Notes under the pieces: model-generated | The model's input: only the letters and a program-made list of their open reading frames with translations | Told to the model about the DNA's origin: nothing | Databases searched by the model: none | Translations under genes and position numbers: made by a program | Part shown: positions 1 through 8,285 of the stretch, piece after piece | How the letters are laid out: each line of letters starts with the position of its first letter | Numbering within the stretch: position 1 is the stretch's first letter | Origin: Clostridia bacterium | Lineage (GTDB): Bacteria; Bacillota; Clostridia; Oscillospirales; CAG-272 | Reading direction: 5' to 3' | Assembly (NCBI GenBank): GCA_017518025.1 | Contig: JAFWWR010000338.1 | Location: 1 to 21,648 of the forward strand | DNA: 21,648 bases

Positions 1-591
1 GGATGCATCCCCGCTTCTCTCATCGACACCCCCATCGACTACGACAACCTTATCAAGATCGGCTCCATGATGGGTTCCGGCGGACTTATCGTAATGGACG
101 AGGACACCTGCATGGTCGACCTTGCAAAGTTCTTCCTCGAATTCATCGTCGACGAATCCTGCGGTAAGTGCGCACCCTGCCGTATAGGCACGGTCCGCAT
201 GCTCGAGATCCTCAACAAGATCACTTCCGGCAACGGAGAGATGGAAGACCTCGACCGGCTCGAAGAGCTTGCCAACTACGTCAAGAGCGCTTCTCTCTGC
301 GGCCTCGGACAGACCGCTCCGAACCCGGTGCTCTCTACGTTGCGCAACTTCCGCGACGAGTACGTGGCGCACATCAAGGAGAAGAGATGTCCCGCGGGCG
401 TCTGCAAGAACCTGCTGTCCTACGAGATCGTCGCAGACAAGTGCAAGAAGTGCCACATGTGCGCGAAGGTCTGTCCGGCGGGCGCCATCAGCGGTCAGGT
501 CAAAGAGATCCACTCCATCGACAAGACCAAGTGTATCAAGTGCGGCGCATGCTTCGATACATGTAAGTTCGGCGCGATCATCAAGAAATAA
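1..591 (+). CDS. hydB: Flavoprotein (NADH-binding) subunit of NAD(P)-linked [FeFe] hydrogenase, HydB/HndC/NuoF family; 5' end missing
   Basis: Only the last 196 codons are present; frame 1 is open from the first base. The visible part is the C-terminal third of a NuoF-like protein. It has the [10 protein letters not shown] motif followed by a fourth Cys in SASLCGLGQ, which together bind the 4Fe-4S cluster of NuoF. A C-terminal two-cluster ferredoxin domain follows ([12 protein letters not shown] and [11 protein letters not shown]). That ferredoxin tail separates HydB/HndC hydrogenase subunits from plain complex I NuoF. In this family the subunit binds FMN and NAD(P)H and passes electrons to or from HydA in the cytoplasm. 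The hydA gene starts 16 bases after the stop, which supports one operon; a NuoE-like hydC would be expected upstream, outside the window. The FMN/NADH-binding part cannot be seen, so cofactor preference is unknown. Confidence 0.93.
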   Translation, partial: GCIPASLIDTPIDYDNLIKIGSMMGSGGLIVMDEDTCMVDLAKFFLEFIVDESCGKCAPCRIGTVRMLEILNKITSGNGEMEDLDRLEELANYVKSASLCGLGQTAPNPVLSTLRNFRDEYVAHIKEKRCPAGVCKNLLSYEIVADKCKKCHMCAKVCPAGAISGQVKEIHSIDKTKCIKCGACFDTCKFGAIIKK

Positions 592-607
592 GTGAGGAGT
601 AATCGAG

Positions 608-2344
608 ATGGATATGGTAAATGTAAAAATAAATAACGTTGAATACTCCGTCCCCGCCGGAAGCACGGTCCTCGAGGCCGCGAAGTACGCCGGCATCGAG
701 ATCCCCACGCTCTGCTATCTCAAAGAGATCAACGAGATCGGCGCCTGCCGTCTCTGCCTCGTTGAGGTCAAGGGCGCGAGAGGACTCGTCACCGCCTGCG
801 TTTACCCCGTCAACGAGGGAATGGAGATCTTCACCAACACCGAAAAGGTCCGTCAGGCGAGAAAAATGAACATCCAGCTCGTCCTTTCGGCTCACAAGAA
901 GCACTGCCTGTCCTGCATCCGCTCCACCACCTGCGAGCTGCAGAGACTTGCCAACGAATTCGGCGTGGACGAGCATTACTTCAAGTCCGACGAGAGGGAT
1001 TACGATATCGACGAATCCTCCCCGTCCATCATCCGCGACAACAGCAAGTGCATCCTCTGCCGCAGATGCGTAGCGGTCTGCAACAAGGTCCAGGGCATCG
1101 GCGCCATCGGCGCTCAGAACAGAGGTTACGACACCGCTATCGGAAGCCAGTTCGAGCTTCCTCTCGCCGACACCTCCTGCATCAACTGCGGTCAGTGCAT
1201 CGTCGCCTGCCCGGTTGGCGCCCTCTATGAGAAGGACGACACCGACAGAGTCAGAGAAGCCATCAACGACCCGACGAAGCACGTGGCGATCTGCTGCGCT
1301 CCCTCCGTCCGCGCCCAGATCGGCGAGTGCTTCGGCTTCGAGCCCGGCACCGACACCGAGGGCAAGATGGTCGCGGCTCTGAAGCGCCTCGGCTTCGACG
1401 GCGTATACGACATGAACTTCACCGCCGACCTCACCATCATGGAAGAGGCCCACGAGTTCATCGACAGACTCCAGAACGGCGGCAAGCTGCCTCTCATCAC
1501 CTCCTGCTCGCCCGGATGGATCAAGTTCTGCGAGCACTATTTCCCGGATATGACGGAAAATCTGTCCTCCTGCAAGTCTCCTCAGCAGATGTTCGGCGCT
1601 GTCTATAAGACCTACTTCGCCGAGAAGATGGGACTTGACCCGAAGGACATCGTGTTCGTCTCCGCGATCCCCTGCACGGCAAAGAAATTCGAGGTCACCC
1701 GCGACGATCAGGACGCCGACGGCATCCCGGGCGTCGACATCGCCGTGACAACGAGAGAGCTCGGCAGAATGATCAACGCAGCGGGCATCGACTTCAAGAA
1801 TCTCGCTGACGAGAAATTCGACACGCCTATCGACATCGGTTCCGGCGCGGGCGTAATCTTCGGCGCCACCGGCGGCGTTATGGAGGCCGCTCTCCGTACC
1901 GCGGCCGAGGTCGTTCTCGGCAAGCCGCTGGAGAAGGTGGACTTCACCGAGGTCCGCGGTACCGACGGCATCAAGTTCGCCACCTACAAGCTCGGCGATC
2001 TTGAGCTCAACGTAGCCGTCGCCTCCGGCACCGGCAATGCGAAGAAGCTTCTTGATGGCGTCAAGAGCGGCGAATACAACGTCCAGTTCATCGAGATCAT
2101 GGCGTGCCCGGGCGGATGCGTCAACGGCGGCGGTCAGCCGATCCAGCCGTTCTCCGTCCGTAACTCCGTGGATCTCCGCGCTGTTCGCGCAAGCGTTCTT
2201 TATAACGCAGACAAGAGGATGGATCTCAGAAAATCTCACGAGAACTCCATCATCAAGAAGATCTACAGCGAGTACCTCGGCGAGCCCGGAAGCCACAGAG
2301 CTCACGAGCTTCTCCACACCACCTACGTCAAGCGCGGTCTCTGA
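608..2344 (+). CDS. hydA: [FeFe] hydrogenase catalytic subunit HydA (HndD type, NAD(P)-linked, probably electron-bifurcating)
   Basis: A 578-residue protein that catalyses reversible H2 formation in the cytoplasm. Domains in order: an N-terminal 2Fe-2S ferredoxin fold (Cys36, 47, 50, 64); a His-Cys3 4Fe-4S site (HKKHCLSC to Cys109, residues 96-109); a two-cluster ferredoxin domain (CILCRRC from 148 and CINCGQC from 191); then the H-cluster domain. H-cluster motifs are L1 TSCSPGW (298-304), L2 IPCTAKKFE (354-362) and L3 IMACPGGCVNGGGQP (497-511). The C-terminal small-subunit-like tail RAHELLHTTY is also present. L1 has Ser where CpI-type enzymes have a second Cys; I recall this as usual in HndD/HydA of multi-subunit enzymes. 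The start is supported by a GAGGAG sequence upstream. Being paired with a HydB-type subunit suggests a trimeric or tetrameric NAD(P)/ferredoxin-coupled enzyme; bifurcation itself is inferred. Confidence 0.96.
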   Translation: MDMVNVKINNVEYSVPAGSTVLEAAKYAGIEIPTLCYLKEINEIGACRLCLVEVKGARGLVTACVYPVNEGMEIFTNTEKVRQARKMNIQLVLSAHKKHCLSCIRSTTCELQRLANEFGVDEHYFKSDERDYDIDESSPSIIRDNSKCILCRRCVAVCNKVQGIGAIGAQNRGYDTAIGSQFELPLADTSCINCGQCIVACPVGALYEKDDTDRVREAINDPTKHVAICCAPSVRAQIGECFGFEPGTDTEGKMVAALKRLGFDGVYDMNFTADLTIMEEAHEFIDRLQNGGKLPLITSCSPGWIKFCEHYFPDMTENLSSCKSPQQMFGAVYKTYFAEKMGLDPKDIVFVSAIPCTAKKFEVTRDDQDADGIPGVDIAVTTRELGRMINAAGIDFKNLADEKFDTPIDIGSGAGVIFGATGGVMEAALRTAAEVVLGKPLEKVDFTEVRGTDGIKFATYKLGDLELNVAVASGTGNAKKLLDGVKSGEYNVQFIEIMACPGGCVNGGGQPIQPFSVRNSVDLRAVRASVLYNADKRMDLRKSHENSIIKKIYSEYLGEPGSHRAHELLHTTYVKRGL

Positions 2345-2353
2345 TCGATCCGC

Positions 2354-2388
2354 AACCGGTCGCCGGTTTTTCCGGCGGCCGGTTTTTC
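2354..2388 (+). terminator. Rho-independent terminator after hydA
   Basis: A 13-bp stem with one T-G wobble (2354-2366 pairing with 2372-2384), a five-T loop and a run of five T at 2383-2387. It lies 10 bases after the hydA stop and separates the hydrogenase operon from the next unit. Confidence 0.92.
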
Positions 2389-2465
2389 GTATATTATCCC
2401 CGATACTGCCAACAATCATTTGTGGGTCGTCCTTTCTCGAAAATATTGTCGTAAAGCGTCGGTTT

Positions 2466-2497
2466 TTGTTTACAAACGGGCTAAAAAATGATATACT
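2466..2497 (+). promoter_or_regulatory. Sigma-A type promoter for the MBOAT/DHHW/RadC-like unit
   Basis: The -35 element TTTACA (2469-2474), a 17-base spacer and the -10 element TATACT (2492-2497) are near consensus. TG at 2489-2490 gives an extended -10. Transcription would start at about 2504, too close to an ATG at 2508 for that codon to have a ribosome-binding site. This supports the internal ATG at 2559 as the real start of the next gene. Confidence 0.8.
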
Positions 2498-2558
2498 GTA
2501 ATTTAGGATGTTTTTGCGGCGCCGCGTCGCTTTTATTTCGATATACCGGAGTGTTTAC

Positions 2559-3965
2559 ATGATCTTCTCCTCACAGTTTTTCGTCTATTTCTTCATGGCT
2601 CTTCTGTTTCCGATCTACTTTCTCACGAAGTCGACCGGCGCGCGGAAGATCATTCTGATCGTTTTCTCACTTGTATTCTACGCATGGGGCGAGCCGCTCT
2701 ACGTTTTCCTCATGTTCTTTATGGTCGCCGCCAACTATTTTGCGGGTCTTATCATCGATTCCCGCCGCACTCTTGCAGGCGCCCGCGTCTGGCTCGCCGT
2801 TGCCGTCGTGATCGATCTGTCTATCCTCTGCGTGTTCAAGTACACCGGACTCTTCGCGGAGACCGTAAACAACGTCTTTCACGCCGGGCTGCCCGTGCCG
2901 AACATCCGGATGCCTATCGGTATCAGTTTCTTTACGTTCCAGGCCATGTCCTACGTTATCGACGTTTACAGACGGGACGTGAGGGTCCAGCGGTCCTTCG
3001 TCAACCTTCTTCTGTACGTCTCCTTCTTCGCACAGCTTATCGCGGGACCTATCGTGAGGTACAAGGATATCGAATCCCAGCTCGACGAGAGGCGCGTCCG
3101 TCTTTACGATTTCAACGACGGCGTTTTCCGCTTCTCCGTGGGTCTGGCGAAGAAGATCCTCATTGCCGACAAGTGCGCTCTTGCCGTCAACTCTTTGTAC
3201 GCTCTCCCCAACGTCACGTTCGTCGCCAGGTGGGCGGGCGCGTTCTTCTACGCGCTGCAGATCTATTTCGACTTTTCCGGCTATTCCGACATGGCGATCG
3301 GCCTCGGGAAGATGTTCGGCTTCAAATTCCTCGAGAACTTCCGTCATCCCTACGCCTCGTCCAGCGCCACGGAGTTCTGGAGACGCTGGCATATCTCCCT
3401 CGGCACGTTTTTCAGGGATTACGTCTATATTCCCCTCGGGGGCAACAGACGCCACCACCTGCGCAACATCTTCGTTGTTTGGCTTCTCACCGGCTTCTGG
3501 CACGGCGCGTCGTGGAATTTCGTTCTGTGGGGCCTGTTCTACGCGCTTCTTCTGATCTTTGAGAAAAAGTTCTTCCTCGACTACCTGAAACGCATCCCGA
3601 GAGTCGTTTCTTTCGTCATATCAAAGTTCTATTTCATATTTATCACCGTCTTCGGGTTTGCGATCTTCTATTTCACGAAAAACACCTTCGTATCCCTCGG
3701 GTATCTGTTCGGGATCGGAGTTAAGTCGTTTACCGACATTTTCACGAATTCCGTTCTCGCGTCCAACGTGTTTCTGCTCTTCGGCGGCGTGATCCTCGCT
3801 CTCCCGTTCGTGCCCTGGCTGCTGAAGACCATCGGAAGCAAATTAAAAGTATCCTACGGCTTTTACAGATATTCCAGAACGCTGTGCGAGCTTGCGCTGA
3901 TAGCGATCTCCACGATCAGTCTTGTGGGAAGCGGGTTCAGCCCGTTCCTGTACTGGGCGTTCTGA
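2559..3965 (+). CDS. MBOAT-family membrane-bound O-acyltransferase (AlgI/DltB/PatA-like)
   Basis: A 468-residue polytopic membrane protein with roughly ten or more hydrophobic segments across its length. The MBOAT core is clear: FRHPYASSSATEFWRRWHISL, FFRDYVYIPLGGNRR, and the catalytic-His segment GFWHGASWNF with His315. In this family the enzyme moves an acyl group, usually acetyl, across the membrane and hands it to a surface polymer or a partner SGNH/AlgX-like protein. Such a partner is encoded 30 bases downstream. I chose the ATG at 2559 because GGAG stands 7 bases upstream and the residue run MIFSSQFFVYFF is a typical MBOAT N-terminus. The longer reading from 2508 adds 17 Arg-rich residues and would begin almost at the transcription start. 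The acceptor polymer is not identifiable from sequence. Confidence 0.93.
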   Translation: MIFSSQFFVYFFMALLFPIYFLTKSTGARKIILIVFSLVFYAWGEPLYVFLMFFMVAANYFAGLIIDSRRTLAGARVWLAVAVVIDLSILCVFKYTGLFAETVNNVFHAGLPVPNIRMPIGISFFTFQAMSYVIDVYRRDVRVQRSFVNLLLYVSFFAQLIAGPIVRYKDIESQLDERRVRLYDFNDGVFRFSVGLAKKILIADKCALAVNSLYALPNVTFVARWAGAFFYALQIYFDFSGYSDMAIGLGKMFGFKFLENFRHPYASSSATEFWRRWHISLGTFFRDYVYIPLGGNRRHHLRNIFVVWLLTGFWHGASWNFVLWGLFYALLLIFEKKFFLDYLKRIPRVVSFVISKFYFIFITVFGFAIFYFTKNTFVSLGYLFGIGVKSFTDIFTNSVLASNVFLLFGGVILALPFVPWLLKTIGSKLKVSYGFYRYSRTLCELALIAISTISLVGSGFSPFLYWAF

Positions 3966-3995
3966 TCCGCATCCGGCTACAGGAGGATAAGTTAC

Positions 3996-5600
3996 ATGAA
4001 AACGAGATACAGTGCAAAATACCGCCGGACGGACACCGTCTGCGTCATGATTCTCGCCGCCGTCTTCTTTGTATTTGCCGTCGTCAACATCATCTGGACG
4101 CTTTTCCCGGGCAGAAAAGACTATTCCGAGAACGAGAAGCGCAAGCTGGCGTCCTTCCCGAAGATCACCTTCTCGAATATCATCGAAGGCAAGTTCGCCG
4201 ACGGAGTGACGGAGTTTTTCAACGACAGATTTCTCTTCCGGGAACAGTTCATCTCCGCCTCGAAGAAGCTGGACACCCTCTACGGCGTGAACTACAGTGC
4301 GGGAGGAAATCAGTTCGTTATGCTTACCGACAAAGGAAAGGATGACGAACAGAAGAAGAACGATCTGAACAAAAAGCTCGATGATCTTAAAAAAGAAACG
4401 GAGGCTGTGACCGATCCTCCGGAAACGGATCCGACTGAGGTCACCGGTCTGAAGCTCTCGAAAAGCGAGATGAAGCTGACCGTCGGAAGCGGAATGACCA
4501 TTTCGCTTCTCGGGGCGGATGATTTAAGCTCCTCCGTCACGTGGGAGATGGACGATCCGTCCATTGTCGAGATCGTGACGGAAGACGGAGCAAAGGTCGA
4601 CGTTAAAGCCAAGAACACCGGCAAGGCAACTCTCACCTGCAAGGTCGAAGGCGCGGACCCACTGACGTGTACCTTTACCATTGAAGCCTTATCGGTGAAG
4701 GAAGGCGAGAACGGGATCGACGTCATGACCAATGGGCTCTTCATCTACGGCGACGCGGTTTATTCTCAGGGATTCTTTGATCCCGGCTCGTTTACGAGCT
4801 ACGCGGACACCGCCGCTTACTACAAAAAGACGTTCAATCCGGAACGAATGACGGTACTCGTCGGTCCTACCTCGTCGATAATGATTGACAACGATAATTT
4901 CCGCGACAAACTTCCTGATCAGGGAGCGGCATTCGACACCATGGCGGGGATCTGCGCAGACCGCGGCTTGAACTGTCCCAACGTTGGCAGGGAGATACTC
5001 GCTCACCGGGACGAATATCTTTACTTCCGAACTGATCACCACTGGACCGATCGCGGCGCGTATTATGCATATAAGGCGTTTGCTGAGTCCGTAGGATTCG
5101 AACCCACACCGCTTGAAAACTTCAGGACCATGGAATTGACCGACAGTTATCAGGGGTCCATGTATGAATACACCCAGGACGAGCGAGTCAAATCGTTTAA
5201 AGATTCCGTCGAGGCGTTTTTCCCGACGAAACCTCTGACCATGACTATCCATACAAAGCAGGGCGAAGTACAGACCTACGACTCCGCCATTATGGAGTGG
5301 AGCCCCGGCTATCCCGCGTTCCTCTGCGGCGACAATCCGTACACCGTCATCAACGTGCCCGAGAACCCCCAGGATCTGAACGTCCTTGTGATGAAAGATT
5401 CCTTCGGCAACGCGTTCGTCCCGTTCCTCGCCGAACATTACGGCAACATTTTCGTGGTGGACGCTCGGTATTCCGACTTCAATATCGTGGAAGCATTCGA
5501 GGGATATCATTTTACCGACGTGATCTTCGTCAACAACATCGAGGCGGCAAGCTCCCCCGCCTGGCCGACTCTTTACCTCAAAGCCGTAGGCGTAAACTGA
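3996..5600 (+). CDS. DHHW/AlgX-like secreted acyltransferase partner of MBOAT, with an inserted bacterial Ig-like (Big_2-type) domain
   Basis: A 534-residue protein anchored by one N-terminal membrane segment (about residues 14-36), with the remainder outside the cell. The family signature FRTDHHWTDRGAYYAY holds the DHHW box (347-350). A conserved Ser motif KDSFGNAFVPFLAEHY begins at 467, near the C-terminus as in DHHW proteins. AlgX/AlgJ-like members accept acetyl groups from an MBOAT protein and place them on polysaccharide. Between GGNQFVML (about 103-110) and NGLFIYGDAVY (246-256), which I would expect to be nearly adjacent in the family, lies an extra 130 residues or so. This holds a charged Lys/Asp-rich linker (112-137), a Pro/Thr/Glu stretch, and an Ig-like fold with the VTGLKLSKSEMKLTVGSG start typical of Big_2 (149-231). 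The start has AGGAGG nine bases upstream. The function assignment is by family; substrate unknown. Confidence 0.9.
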   Translation: MKTRYSAKYRRTDTVCVMILAAVFFVFAVVNIIWTLFPGRKDYSENEKRKLASFPKITFSNIIEGKFADGVTEFFNDRFLFREQFISASKKLDTLYGVNYSAGGNQFVMLTDKGKDDEQKKNDLNKKLDDLKKETEAVTDPPETDPTEVTGLKLSKSEMKLTVGSGMTISLLGADDLSSSVTWEMDDPSIVEIVTEDGAKVDVKAKNTGKATLTCKVEGADPLTCTFTIEALSVKEGENGIDVMTNGLFIYGDAVYSQGFFDPGSFTSYADTAAYYKKTFNPERMTVLVGPTSSIMIDNDNFRDKLPDQGAAFDTMAGICADRGLNCPNVGREILAHRDEYLYFRTDHHWTDRGAYYAYKAFAESVGFEPTPLENFRTMELTDSYQGSMYEYTQDERVKSFKDSVEAFFPTKPLTMTIHTKQGEVQTYDSAIMEWSPGYPAFLCGDNPYTVINVPENPQDLNVLVMKDSFGNAFVPFLAEHYGNIFVVDARYSDFNIVEAFEGYHFTDVIFVNNIEAASSPAWPTLYLKAVGVN

Positions 5601-5625
5601 TCAAATATCGGGATAGGGTTTTGGT

Positions 5626-6255
5626 ATGGGAAAAGACAGCGAGCGTACACTTCATTCTGAACACAGAAAAAGAGTCCGCAGGCGCTTCGAAAAAGAGGGC
5701 GCGCTGGGGCTGGAGGAGCACGTCCTCCTGGAACTGTTTCTTTTTGACACCATCCGCCGCGCCGACACAAACCCCATCGCTCACCGTCTTCTCGACCGGT
5801 TCGGCTCTTTGAGCGGAGTTTTTTCCGCGGATTATGGGGAACTGCTCAGGATCAAAGGAGTCGGTCCCGTCACCGCCCGCCGTATATCTGAGACTTTCTC
5901 CGAAACGCGGGAGAAAATAGCGATGGATCTTCTCTCAAAGCCGCTTGTGAGCTTCGAAAGGGCGTCGTCCTCGCTTATCTGGATCATGCAGGGCAAGGAC
6001 GCGCCGGACGGAGCGTTCATCCTCCTGGACGCGCTTTTTGCCGTCACGGACGTGATAAAAACGGGTTCCTCGGACGGCAGACTGGTCGTCCCCGTAAAGG
6101 CAATCGTTGATTCCGCCGACAGGACCGACGCCATCCGCGTTATCGTCGGCATAAGACCGGGTCTCGACTTTTCCGACCTGTCGAAACTGGCGGGAGACGT
6201 GAAGGTGTGCGACGTGATCGAGGTGGACGGTTTCGACGCCCGTTCTTTGATGTAA
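5626..6255 (+). CDS. RadC-family (JAB/UPF0758) protein with a degenerate, probably metal-free JAMM domain
   Basis: A 209-residue protein. The N-terminal half is a clear RadC helix-hairpin-helix region: HRKRVRRRFEKEG, a helical LLELFLFDTIRRADTNPIA segment, DRFGSLSGVF and the hairpin IKGVGPVTARRI (76-87). In RadC proteins the C-terminal JAB domain carries HNHPSG plus a downstream Ser/Asp. Here the matching stretch reads VGIRPGL (about 174-180), so both metal-binding His are gone, and the upstream Glu region (DVIKTGSSDG) also lacks a convincing Glu. RadC's cellular role is unsettled even for intact members. The gene follows the DHHW gene by 25 bases and ends at a terminator, so it is probably co-transcribed with the acyltransferase genes. 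The ribosome-binding site is weak (GGGATAGGG). Confidence 0.82.
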   Translation: MGKDSERTLHSEHRKRVRRRFEKEGALGLEEHVLLELFLFDTIRRADTNPIAHRLLDRFGSLSGVFSADYGELLRIKGVGPVTARRISETFSETREKIAMDLLSKPLVSFERASSSLIWIMQGKDAPDGAFILLDALFAVTDVIKTGSSDGRLVVPVKAIVDSADRTDAIRVIVGIRPGLDFSDLSKLAGDVKVCDVIEVDGFDARSLM

Positions 6256-6265
6256 ACAGCGTTCG

Positions 6266-6300
6266 CGGACGCTCCCCGACAGGGAAGCGTCCGTCTTTTT
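6266..6300 (+). terminator. Rho-independent terminator after the RadC-like gene
   Basis: Stem CGGACGCT with CCC (6266-6276) pairs with GGG-A-AGCGTCCG (6282-6293), with one bulged A, a five-base loop and a T-rich tail at 6294-6300. It starts 10 bases after the stop codon. Confidence 0.88.
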
Positions 6301-6341
6301 ATCAAAAAAAGCCCCCCGGGGTAACAAATTTGTCAATTCTC

Positions 6342-6370
6342 TTTATTTCCTGCGCCGAATGTGATAAAAT
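6342..6370 (+). promoter_or_regulatory. Probable extended -10 promoter for the asnB-murE operon
   Basis: TAAAAT (6365-6370) preceded by TG at 6362-6363 forms an extended -10 element. At a 17-base spacing the -35 is poor (TTTATT, 6342-6347). The leader runs about 50 bases to the asnB start and is A-rich. A good -35 match, TTGTCA at 6330-6335, stands too far upstream to pair with this -10. I see no riboswitch or T-box structure in the leader. Confidence 0.6.
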
Positions 6371-6424
6371 AATAAAGATAAAAACGTTCCCAAACGATAA
6401 AAAACAACCGAGGAGTTTTGATAT

Positions 6425-8266
6425 ATGTGCGGATTTGTTGGCTTTACCGGACAGATCGAGAGCAGAGAGAAGATCCTCCGCAGAATGGCGGACAGGATCA
6501 TCCACAGAGGACCCGATTCCGACGGATATCATATCGAGGGAGAGGAAGATTCCGATTCAGCGGCGCTGGGCTTCAGACGGCTCAGCATCATCGACCTATC
6601 CGACGGCTCCCAGCCCATGTATAACGAGGACGGCTCCGTCGTCATCGTCTACAACGGCGAGATCTATAACTTCATGGATCTCCGCGACGAGCTCATCGCC
6701 CGGGGCCACGTCTTCAGGACCCGCTGCGACACAGAGGTCATCGTCCACGGCTACGAGGAGTACGGAGACAAAATCGTGGACTGTCTTCGGGGAATGTTCG
6801 CGTTCGTCATCTGGGACAAGAAGAACAGACGGCTGTTCGGCGCCCGAGACCCGTTCGGGATCAAGCCGTTCTATTATACCGTGACCCCCTCCGGTCACTT
6901 CATTTTCGGCTCGGAGATAAAATCCTTCCTGGAGCACCCGGAATTCCATCCTGAGGTGAACCCCGAGGCGTTGAGACCCTATCTCAGCTTCCAGTATTCC
7001 TCCATGGAGGAGACTTTCTTCAAGGGGACGTACAAGCTTCTCCCCGCCACTTGCTTTGAGTACGCCGACGGCGTGATGAAGAAGAGACAGTACTGGAACG
7101 TGGATTTCACGAAGAAATCGGATCTTACCTACGACGAATGGGCGGAGAAGATCGATTTCCGCGTCAGAGAGTCCGTCCGGTCCCACAAGATCTCCGACGT
7201 GAAGGTCGGATCGTTCCTCTCCGGCGGCGTTGATTCGTCCTACATAACGGCGGCGCTGATGCCGGACGACACCTTCTCCGTGGGATTTGAAAACAAGAAA
7301 TTCGACGAGACCGGCGAAGCGAAGGAACTCTCGAAGATCCTCGGCGTCAACAATTTCATCGAGCATCTTACTCCGGAGGAGTGCTTCGATGTATTCTCCG
7401 ATATCCAGTATCACATGGACGAGCCCCAGTCGAACCCGTCCTCCGTTCCGCTTTATTTCCTGGCGAGACTGGCGTCACAGCACGTGACCGTTGTCCTCTC
7501 CGGTGAAGGCGCGGACGAGATCTACGCCGGTTACGAGTGGTACGACGACGTGCCCATGATGAGAAAGTATAAAAAGATCCCCGGTTTCCTCCGTCGCGGA
7601 GTGGCTTCCGCCGTATCGCACCTGCCCCAGTTCAAAGGCCATGATTTCCTCATCAAAGGAAGCGGACAACCGGAAAGGTACTTCATCGGCGAGGCGTTCG
7701 TTTATCCCGAAAAAGAGGCGTTTGACGTGCTGAGACCGAAGTACCGTTGCGGCCCGACGGCGCACGAGGTGACGGCTCCCGTTTACGAGGAGGCGAAGGG
7801 CCTCTCCGAGGTCGAAAAGAAACAGTATCTCGACATAAAACTTTGGCTGCCCGGCGATATCCTGCTGAAAGCGGATAAAATGAGCATGGCTCATTCCCTT
7901 GAGCTTCGCGTTCCTTATCTTGATCGCGTCGTCATGGAAGAGGCGCAGACGATCCCGTCAGGGTATAAGATCAACGGTATCGACACCAAAGCGGTGCTCC
8001 GCACCGCGGCGAACAAGACTCTTCCCGACGAGTGGGCGAACCGCCCGAAAAAGGGCTTCCCGGTACCCATCAGAAAATGGCTTGCCGAGGATCCCTATTA
8101 CGACAGAGTAAAAAAGGCGTTTTCCTCCGACGTGGCAGCGGAGTACTTCGAAGCGAACAAGCTTCTCCGTATGCTGGACGATCACCGCGACGGCAAGGCA
8201 AACAACGGCAGAAAGATATGGACTACGTTCACCTTCCTGACCTGGCACGACAGATTTATCGTTTGA
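6425..8266 (+). CDS. asnB: Glutamine-hydrolysing asparagine synthetase-type amidotransferase (AsnB; candidate D-Asp amidating enzyme)
   Basis: A 613-residue, full-length AsnB. The N-terminal class II glutamine amidotransferase domain begins MCGFVGFTG with the nucleophile Cys2, followed by HRGPDSDG (27-34), YNGEIYN (76-82) and a DTEV motif. The synthetase domain holds the PP-loop SGGVDSS (266-272) and LSGEGADEIYAGY. The family makes Asn from Asp, Gln and ATP. Relatives also amidate cell-wall residues, for example lactococcal AsnH on the D-Asp bridge and LtsA/AsnB1 on diaminopimelate. The gene is first in an operon with a D-Asp-ligase-like gene, an aspartate racemase and a MurE, which makes a peptidoglycan role plausible but does not prove it. 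The start has AGGAG nine bases upstream and puts Cys at position 2, as the mechanism requires. Confidence 0.93.
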   Translation: MCGFVGFTGQIESREKILRRMADRIIHRGPDSDGYHIEGEEDSDSAALGFRRLSIIDLSDGSQPMYNEDGSVVIVYNGEIYNFMDLRDELIARGHVFRTRCDTEVIVHGYEEYGDKIVDCLRGMFAFVIWDKKNRRLFGARDPFGIKPFYYTVTPSGHFIFGSEIKSFLEHPEFHPEVNPEALRPYLSFQYSSMEETFFKGTYKLLPATCFEYADGVMKKRQYWNVDFTKKSDLTYDEWAEKIDFRVRESVRSHKISDVKVGSFLSGGVDSSYITAALMPDDTFSVGFENKKFDETGEAKELSKILGVNNFIEHLTPEECFDVFSDIQYHMDEPQSNPSSVPLYFLARLASQHVTVVLSGEGADEIYAGYEWYDDVPMMRKYKKIPGFLRRGVASAVSHLPQFKGHDFLIKGSGQPERYFIGEAFVYPEKEAFDVLRPKYRCGPTAHEVTAPVYEEAKGLSEVEKKQYLDIKLWLPGDILLKADKMSMAHSLELRVPYLDRVVMEEAQTIPSGYKINGIDTKAVLRTAANKTLPDEWANRPKKGFPVPIRKWLAEDPYYDRVKKAFSSDVAAEYFEANKLLRMLDDHRDGKANNGRKIWTTFTFLTWHDRFIV

Positions 8267-8285
8267 TATAAAAGGGGGATTCCCT

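Noticed and set aside
1495..1524. Possible loss of an H-cluster residue in HydA (TSCSPGW instead of TSCCPGW)
   Set aside because: I recall the same Ser variant in functional HndD/HydA subunits of NAD(P)-linked enzymes, and L2 and L3 are intact, so I do not treat it as an inactivating change.
581..2419. A 612-codon open frame on the - strand opposite hydA
   Set aside because: It is antisense to a gene with unmistakable hydrogenase motifs, spans the hydA terminator and has a composition expected from the GC-biased third positions of the other strand. I see no known motif and no ribosome-binding site.
2516..2525. GCGGCGCCGC palindrome in the MBOAT leader
   Set aside because: It is a short, all-GC palindrome, expected by chance in this base composition, and not placed like a terminator or clear operator.
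2508..2558. Upstream ATG giving the MBOAT protein 17 more residues
   Set aside because: It lies only a few bases after the predicted transcription start and has no ribosome-binding site; the ATG at 2559 has GGAG at good spacing.
2667..3503. Long - strand open frame opposite the MBOAT gene
   Set aside because: It is a shadow of a well-supported membrane protein gene; its translation is charged and shows no recognisable domain.
6311..6321. CCCCGGGG run after the A tract near the asnB promoter
   Set aside because: It cannot form a hairpin with a loop and is too short to be called a regulatory site.
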